Positions 57,343-64,000 of a DNA stretch of 64,000 nucleotides are shown here, in pieces. Position 1 is the first letter of the stretch, and the number at the start of each line of letters is the position of its first letter. The stretch covers positions 5,726,501 to 5,790,500 of the forward strand of contig OY756967.1 in NCBI GenBank assembly GCA_963580455.1. Direction: 5' to 3'. The DNA is from Euonymus europaeus. Its lineage: Eukaryota > Streptophyta > Magnoliopsida > Celastrales > Celastraceae. The notes under the pieces are model-generated. The model had not been told where the DNA came from, ran no database searches, and saw nothing but the letters and a program-made list of their open reading frames with translations. The translations under genes were made by a program, and so were the position numbers.

Positions 57343-58660
57343 TGAAAACTCACATTTGTGCATGGGAAAATATGCTGCTGTCAAATTCTGGGATCTTGAC
57401 GTCTCAATTGAATTCCGTCGATAAGGATAAAAGAAGAAGAAGTTGCCACACAAAAGCCGCCCCCGAAAGCACACTACTTCCACTCCCACCTTTTTATCTA
57501 GATAAAGATAAAGATCATGCGAGCGCCACAAAAACACAAAAAGGCGTGGAGATATAAATTCCACGTGGACTGTATCGACCTTTTGCTTTCGGTGACAGTT
57601 TAATGTGTCTCCGCTCTAGTAATAATTCGGTACTGCCTAAGCGATCCAATTATATTGCGCCACGAGTCTAGTATTCTAGTGTGGAAGGGGGACTCTTTTG
57701 TCATTTTGTGGGGTCCTCTTGTTAATTTTTAACAAGGTTGGCAGTTGGCACATATATCGCGCCACGTCAGCCGTGACACAGGAGGAAGAGGGGAATGACC
57801 TGCGCAAGTCGCAAGGGATGACTTAAATCATTTGTAAATTTTGTAATAAGTCATAAAAAAGAGCATGATTAATGCTTATATAATCCACTTGGGATCCTGG
57901 GAGATCCAACCAGTGAACCCCTCTGGTGCTCCAATTTGGGATAATAAATTAAAAAAAAAATTGAAAAAATTGATAAATGTGTACTGTATATTGTAATGAT
58001 ATCAACGATATATTTTTATTCGAAACAAAAGTTAGAATTTTCATCAAAAAGCGTGACAATTTTAGACTCTTGAATATAAAATCTAAACATTCAATTTTGG
58101 ATCGCTATAATTCTAATTTTTGCTTTGAACAAAAAATATATCATTAAAATCGTTATGATGTACCCTACACATTTATCATTTTTTTTCGAATCTTTTCAAA
58201 AAGATTTGAAACCCCAAATTAGGACACTTGGACTGGTCTAGTGATTTGCCACTTGATCTACATTTGAAAACATAATTGCCAGATTAAATTAAATAATTAC
58301 CCACAAATGGGTCAACTTGATTATAATTTGAGGATGAAGATGTGACCGATCATATTTTGATTTGTATACAATGAACTTTGAATATGAAAATGTGAATGTT
58401 CAATCTTCAATGTATATGTTATGTACTAGAACCAACGAGAAAATGTTAGTTTATGGGCGGTCGAGTTTTTTTGAAATTGAAAATGAAAATACATGTTTAT
58501 TGAATGATCCTAGTCAAGGGTGGAGTTGGTGATACGGTGGGCGGGCTAATATTAAAAATAATATTACATTGATTCGGTTGAGAAATTTTAGGGGTGTAGG
58601 GGCATCACCTCAGAAATATTTTTTGGGGTTATATATAACACTAAAATGATATTGTCGATA
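57343..58660. other. Distal NAC upstream DNA and intergenic sequence
   Basis: No gene supported. Includes the G-box near 57562 and CCACGTCAGC near 57763. Confidence 0.4.
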
Positions 58661-58667
58661 TCAATAT

Positions 58668-58800
58668 ATGATAGCCTGATTGGTCTTTCTACTGTATAGG
58701 GAGTGAGAGGGTTGTGTTCGAATCTTCCCTACTACCAATTTGAGTACGATTTATCACCACCATGAACTATGGTGAGAGTTGTAAAAGGGACCGATTCGAT
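58668..58800 (+). repeat. SINE-like element
   Basis: A-box-like TAGCCTGATTGG (58672-58683) and B-box-like TGTTCGAATCT (58714-58724) with tRNA-like spacing; no cloverleaf could be folded by eye, so not a tRNA gene. Confidence 0.45.
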
Positions 58801-60394
58801 CATTAAGTTTGGAAAAAAAATAAGTGAAAAAATCGCACAAACATTATTAACTTCCTACCAATTCCTTCTACAAAACATTCAAAAAAATATATTAATAATT
58901 CATGATTAAGAATTCAAAGTTTGCATTGAAGAAAATAAGTTATTGGTATTCAATATTTTTAAGTGTATTTTAATTTTATACTATAAAATAAAGAAAATAA
59001 GATAAACATCATGCGTCCTAACGAAAATGCTAAATATTCTAACAAAAAAATCCCAAGAGTGTCACAATAGATATTAATCCATAATTTTTAATTTTGAATT
59101 CTAAATTTGCGTCCAAATCATATTATCTACGTACTAACACATAAGATTATGAATACTTTAAGATGTTTTATATTGGGATGATTAACACTATCAAATTTCG
59201 ACTAGTCCTCATTTTCTGATCCTCTGTCCAAGAATTGACCAGACCTTCTCTCAACTTGCATTTCACCATATTCAGCATTCGGCCTTGCTTGTGGGGTATA
59301 CTCAGTACGCCAAACCAGTCAAAACAGGCCACGTGAACAAAATAATACTTAATTCCACAAGTTTTATGGGTGGTAGGTAAGGTCAAATGCAGGTGCTTAA
59401 ACGGTGGTTGGGTCTGAAATAGAAAAATAATTGACCAATCGTAATATTGAGTATCAATCAACTAATTACGTGCATGTACTCGACCCCTATAATTAGTTCA
59501 ACAAAATTGATTTTTTCCTAACTGAAACAATTATGTGGAGAGAATTTCACGAGCTCCTTTTGTGTTTCTAAGCCCCAATTACCTTAAACTCTTTAATAAG
59601 CCAGCTCTAAAATATATAGTTTAGTTTAACTCATTTTAGGGTTGCTCGCCAACCTTTGTATTGAACACGTTCTAAATTAAGCTCTAACTCGATTTATATA
59701 CAAACGAATATAATCTAATTCCAAGCATTATGAACATGAATATGACATCAGTCATGAAATGTGAGTTAGAAAATCTAGACCAATAAACACATCAAAGTTG
59801 ATATTGTTCGTTTTAGGCAGCTAAAAAGTCGAACGGATTTATTCTTCTAGATCGCCTCCAGAAAAAAATGTATTTAGCTTCAGAAAATGCATAACAACTC
59901 ACGTAAAATGAGTTGAATATTTATTTATATACCACTCAATTGAATTATGTCAATCCAGAGTGTGAGACTACAAATCTTGAGAGACGGTGCATTAGAATTG
60001 AATTGGGTACACATTAAATTAAGAGCGTAAGAAGTAAACAAAATTGGTTTATTAAATTATTATATGTATAATTTGAAAATGTCTATGCAATGTGCCCACT
60101 TTTTATCTATATATTTTGTTTGAATATTATATTTCTTTTAATCAAAATGTGAATGCAAGCTGTATGGAAATATACATGCAGCCTTTTTTTCTCATTTTTA
60201 GAAATTTCGACCTGGTTCATTCCTTTTCAACACGTGATTAAATACAAAAAAAAAACGACTTCTCTTTTCCACCACGATATTCTTTGATAATGATTCCTCA
60301 ACATCGTGAAATCCCTTTCTGTCTAATTTACAATTCATCACGGCGGCCAAAATCCATTGAACACGGTCACTTTAAAAAACAAGAGACACAGGCA
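58801..60394. other. AT-rich intergenic stretch
   Basis: No gene or clear repeat family seen. Confidence 0.4.
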
Positions 60395-60924
60395 AGTGAT
60401 TTTTTTAAGAATGAGTAGAGAAGAAAGATCAGTCCAACAAACTATTTGAGATATTGTCTTATATTTGAGATATTGTCTTATATTCATATGGATTTTTTTC
60501 TCGAAAGGATTCTCGAGTGGTAAGAGGTTGGACTCTATATTATTAACTAGATGGAATCCTCACATCTTTTTAATGTGAAATTTCTAACACTATTCCGTTC
60601 TTGTGGGCTCATACGAGACCCAACAAGTGGAAAATATGGGTTAAGGTCTATCATGTGTCACCACTCATCTTATAGATGGTTCATATCCGAAAGTCTCACA
60701 AGTCACCCAAACGTTATTGGACGGAGATTCTGAGAATAAAATAAACTCTGATACCATGTGATAATTTGAAAAATGGAACGAGAAGAAATGTTAGCCCAAC
60801 GAATCACGTAAGCCAAAATTTCATGTGTGTTTTGTCCCCAAAAGAACCCTCACCTAGTAGAAAATTGGACTTCATATTATTAACTAGATGAAATTCCCAT
60901 ATCTTTTTGATCCGAATTTTAACA
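60395..60924 (-). mobile_element. TRIM-like miniature LTR retrotransposon
   Basis: 530 bp with two related terminal repeats (60395-60589 and 60757-60924) around a 167-bp non-coding core. Both repeats share TATTATTAACTAGATG and end in TAACA on the plus strand, thus TGTTA...TCAC on the minus strand. Next to the right repeat the minus strand reads TGGTATCAGAG, the canonical primer-binding site (about 60744-60756), and next to the left repeat AAGAACGGAATAG is a plausible polypurine tract. The left repeat is longer partly because TTTGAGATATTGTCTTATAT is tandemly doubled. Flanks GGCA and GGACA may be a worn target duplication. No protein coding capacity. Confidence 0.8.
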
Positions 60925-62220
60925 GGACAAACAAGTCCTTGCCGCAAATTTCTTGTTTAGGACAAAGACTCTTAAAGGCTATCATGTAAGCTAGAGACAT
61001 GTCGGCCTTGCATCTCTAATTAATCAATCAATCAATTATTGAAACTTTAATTAATATATTTTAAGTTCATAATAAAACAAAGAATAAGGTTTTTACAAAT
61101 ATCAGAATCATATGCCCACTCAACTTGCCTGATGAGGCTAGTGGGTTGGCCTAACTTTATTTGTTTGTTCCCTTTATGAATCATGGTTTTGGTCTAGCTT
61201 AAATGAACTTGTACCTTTTTTTTTGTCAAAATAGAAAGAGACAAAAAATTTATTATTTTTTTAAAAAATTATATATACATGTTGTTTTTACTAAACCTTG
61301 TACATATGAGATTTCTTAGCCGCCAATTTGTCCCATGCTAATGTTAATTATAGTACAGTTTTACATATAATAATCATCTATTGGCAAGTCAAATCATCAA
61401 GATTTATTTAATTTTTATTTTTTTCTCTAAATTGTGAGTTTTTTACACCATAAAAATTCTCTCCAAATACATTAAGTTGCACAAATTAACTTTTAGGTAA
61501 AAATATCACTTATAGTAATTAGTAGTTAAGTAGATTCTTATCCATATCTTAATTTCCTCAATATACATATATATTTGTTTATTATTTTTGTGGTTAATTA
61601 TAATGCTTCGGACTTTGATCCACTATTAAAAGAAACATGCCATATCATGCATATGCTTCCACTAGGTAGCATGCTTTTGATATTTTTAATATTCCATGGC
61701 TGAGTAGAAACGTTGATTTGTGATAATAATGAAGACAAAGTGAGATTAGACATCGTGTGAACGGGTCATGCAAGTCTGTTCGATCCACTGGCGGCGCATA
61801 TTCTCACCCACAAGGTTGTTTTAATCAACAGCAAACCTCATTTTAATTTGTGTAGTAGATGGACGATCGAGGTTTTGGATTCGATTTCTTGTCGACGTGT
61901 GAACTTATGTGTGTATTTTATATCATATTTTTTAGTGTAATTTTTATAATAAGGGGCAAAATTTTCTTTTGAATTTTAAAACTCATTCTGCTTGTAGAGC
62001 TTAGCCATTCTCACAATTTTGGTGAGTGATTGTAACTCGAAATTGAGGTATATATGCCATTTGATTAGGGTATTTTAGGACTTATCAGTGTACGTATATG
62101 TGTTATTTATGACTTACTAGTATTTTTCATTAGTTTTTGAGGAAATAAGGGCAAAACGGTTAATTTTGGGACTTCGAGCATTGAAGTATATAAACTTGGA
62201 CATCCCCTGAAATGAAACAC
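60925..62220. other. AT-rich intergenic stretch
   Basis: No supported gene. Confidence 0.4.
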
Positions 62221-62221
62221 T

Positions 62222-62450
62222 CATAGGGTTATTATCCAGACACCTCCCTTCTGCCATCTGGATGCCTTGCTTCTAGTGTTCGGACAGTCAGGCAATCAAC
62301 TCATTTCCCCCCAAAAAAAAGCCATAGGGTTGTCATCGGGACACCCTACTTCCCCTATCCAGATGACGGTGGTCATCAACTCAATTTTGCCCAAAACTCT
62401 GCGGGGTCTCCGTCCGGACACCCTACTTAACCTGTCCAAATGTTCATCAA
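62222..62450. repeat. Diverged direct repeats with GGACACC cores
   Basis: Three related blocks: CATAGGGTTATTATCCAGAC at 62222, CATAGGGTTGTCATCGGGAC at 62323 and CCGTCCGGACACCCTACTT near 62411, each followed by a TCC.GATG or TCCAAATG word; ATCAACTCA is also repeated. A TCCGGACACC word occurs again near 6118. Possibly part of an LTR. Confidence 0.5.
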
Positions 62451-64000
62451 GATTTCATATTTGAAACACAATTTTCTGGGGTGTTTTTAGAGAATTCATA
62501 AATGTAACCAATGGTCCAATGGCTTTGAATTTGTAAGGGTAGAATAGGTATTTAGGAGATATGCGAGAGACTAAAGCCCTTGTTTTGGGTCTTGTTTAGA
62601 TTATCTCATATTATGCATTGTTGTTCTTGAGAAAATCTCTTGTTCTCTCTCTCTCTCTAGGATCTCTACCTTGAATCATTGTAAGGATTTTGTTTTTGAT
62701 ATATAAAATTATGTTGTTTTCAAATATGTTGTGTGACTAGTTTTTTTTCTAGTTCCTAGTCTCAATTGGAAGGTGGAAAGCTTGTTTGCTTAAGGTATGA
62801 TTTCTAGAATCCATTGTTATGGTTTTCTATAAACTTTCAATTTCTTGATAATTATGATTTGAACATTCTTACATGAGTATTTTGTTGTTATGATGGATAG
62901 ATTAAAAAAATTAGGCTAAGCCCCAAAAAGGAATATTAATCCATAGCCTTTTGGCCTCTAAAAAAAAAATACATAGCATTTGGTGTATCGTGTGCTAAGT
63001 ATTCATTGATAATCTAGAAGTCATATGACCAATTATATATGCTTGTATGAGATTCCTTGAAATCCAATCACAATTTCATTAATTGAATGTTTTTATTTTT
63101 ATTTTACTTGTATGATCAATTTCATATAGCTTGAGCATGAAAGTGGAGCATCTATCGAGAAGGATTATGACTAGATTTCTTTAATTAATTGTTAAATCAA
63201 ATTGTTTACATTGCTCATTTTAAGCGAATCTCAATTCATCGATTGAAATCGACTCATGCTTACTTTCTTGCACCGTATTTGTTATTTGCTGTGATTGTAC
63301 ATCTTGCATTGCATTACATACACTCTAAATTTCAAACACAAGCCTATTATCTTACACTTGAGGTAAGCCCACATAGACACACTAGTTGGTGTCGATCAGT
63401 GAGCAATTGACTAATTTCCATAAGGAAGAATAAGTGTGAGATGATTAATTTAATTGAGATTTCACCCACCCAAATTCAAACAAATAAAGAAATGAGTGAT
63501 TCTCACTCTTATCTCAGCCTTATTTGCCCTCTAAATGGCAACTAAGAGCCTCGTTAAGGTTTAAAGAACAATTCTACAAGTAAATCATACCACCCTTGAT
63601 GATATATGGTTATGAGTGTTAGGTATTAATAGACAATATATATCCAAAAAATGAATGTATCATAAATGTGAATGTTCCGTTGAATGCGTGGCCACACAAA
63701 AGAATATAGAATAAAAAATGAGATTGTTAAATTTATGCCAGGAGTAGCATATATATATTGTGAGAAAATAGTTTAAGATGGTATGAGTATATGTATAATA
63801 ATCGAGATAATTTATATAAGAGAGAATAACTAGGGAAGATGTAGACTTAAAAAAGATATAACTTGAAGTAGTAACAAAAGATATTGATTTAATAATAGTT
63901 TATGAAAGTATGATCATAAATAAACGACAGAAATGATACTCGTTATATTCCTGTTGATTTTCTCATAAACTCGTATAACCCACCCTAAACTTTTGGATAA
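62451..64000. other. Intergenic stretch to the window end
   Basis: A CT microsatellite at about 62645-62660 and AT-rich DNA; no supported gene. Confidence 0.4.

Noticed and set aside
58668..58740. Possible tRNA gene
   Set aside because: Box A and box B-like motifs are present but no acceptor or anticodon stem could be paired; SINE-like is the better call.
60551..60733. 60-codon frame inside the TRIM-like element
   Set aside because: Falls across the LTR and non-coding core; no homology and TRIMs do not code.

Overview
This is a flowering-plant (eudicot-like) nuclear window. It is AT-rich, its genes carry many introns with GT/AG borders, and it holds a plant-specific NAC transcription factor, a plant nucellin/Asp1-type aspartic protease and several plant transposon superfamilies. 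The species cannot be named from the sequence. I found no prokaryotic features and no CRISPR array, and I recognised no convincing tRNA or rRNA gene.

Three host genes are well supported. A secreted or vacuolar A1-family aspartic protease lies on the plus strand (13856-16371, 8 exons, 421 codons). The clamp-loader subunit RFC3 lies on the plus strand (34990-48258, 9 exons, 362 codons), with a complete 5.25-kb Copia element in antisense orientation inside intron 4. An ATAF1-type NAC factor lies on the minus strand (55207-56626, 3 exons, 298 codons). The last three exons of a second aspartic protease survive as a pseudogene at 6240-6795, so the protease locus was once duplicated in tandem.

Most of the rest is transposon DNA. 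Copia-1 (36-5270, +) has near-identical LTRs and a broken gag/pol frame, and sits beside a decayed sibling (5450-6080). Copia-2 (6996-12266, -) keeps one intact 1348-codon gag-pol frame and a striking array of TGACGTCA sites in its leader. A Mutator-like element (17111-23955) has 95-bp inverted ends and perfect target duplications; its transposase is dead and was split by a 2.5-kb non-coding insertion. From 24.1 to 31.2 kb there is a mosaic of small DNA transposons (two hAT-type, one Mutator-type foldback, a Harbinger scrap) and a Copia relic split by a solo LTR. Copia-3 (37416-42667, -) has two identical 185-bp LTRs. A deleted hAT element (49026-50046), a Copia relic (50100-51560), a 48-bp minisatellite, a mini-CACTA element (57196-57342) and a TRIM-like miniature retrotransposon (60395-60924) complete the picture.

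The host genes do not form a pathway: they act in proteolysis, DNA replication and stress transcription. The main interest is in the history and structure of the mobile elements: the regulatory array in Copia-2, the nested non-coding family in the Mutator-like element, the TRIM, and the very recent antisense insertion inside an essential replication gene. I do not claim an undescribed multi-gene system here; none is visible.
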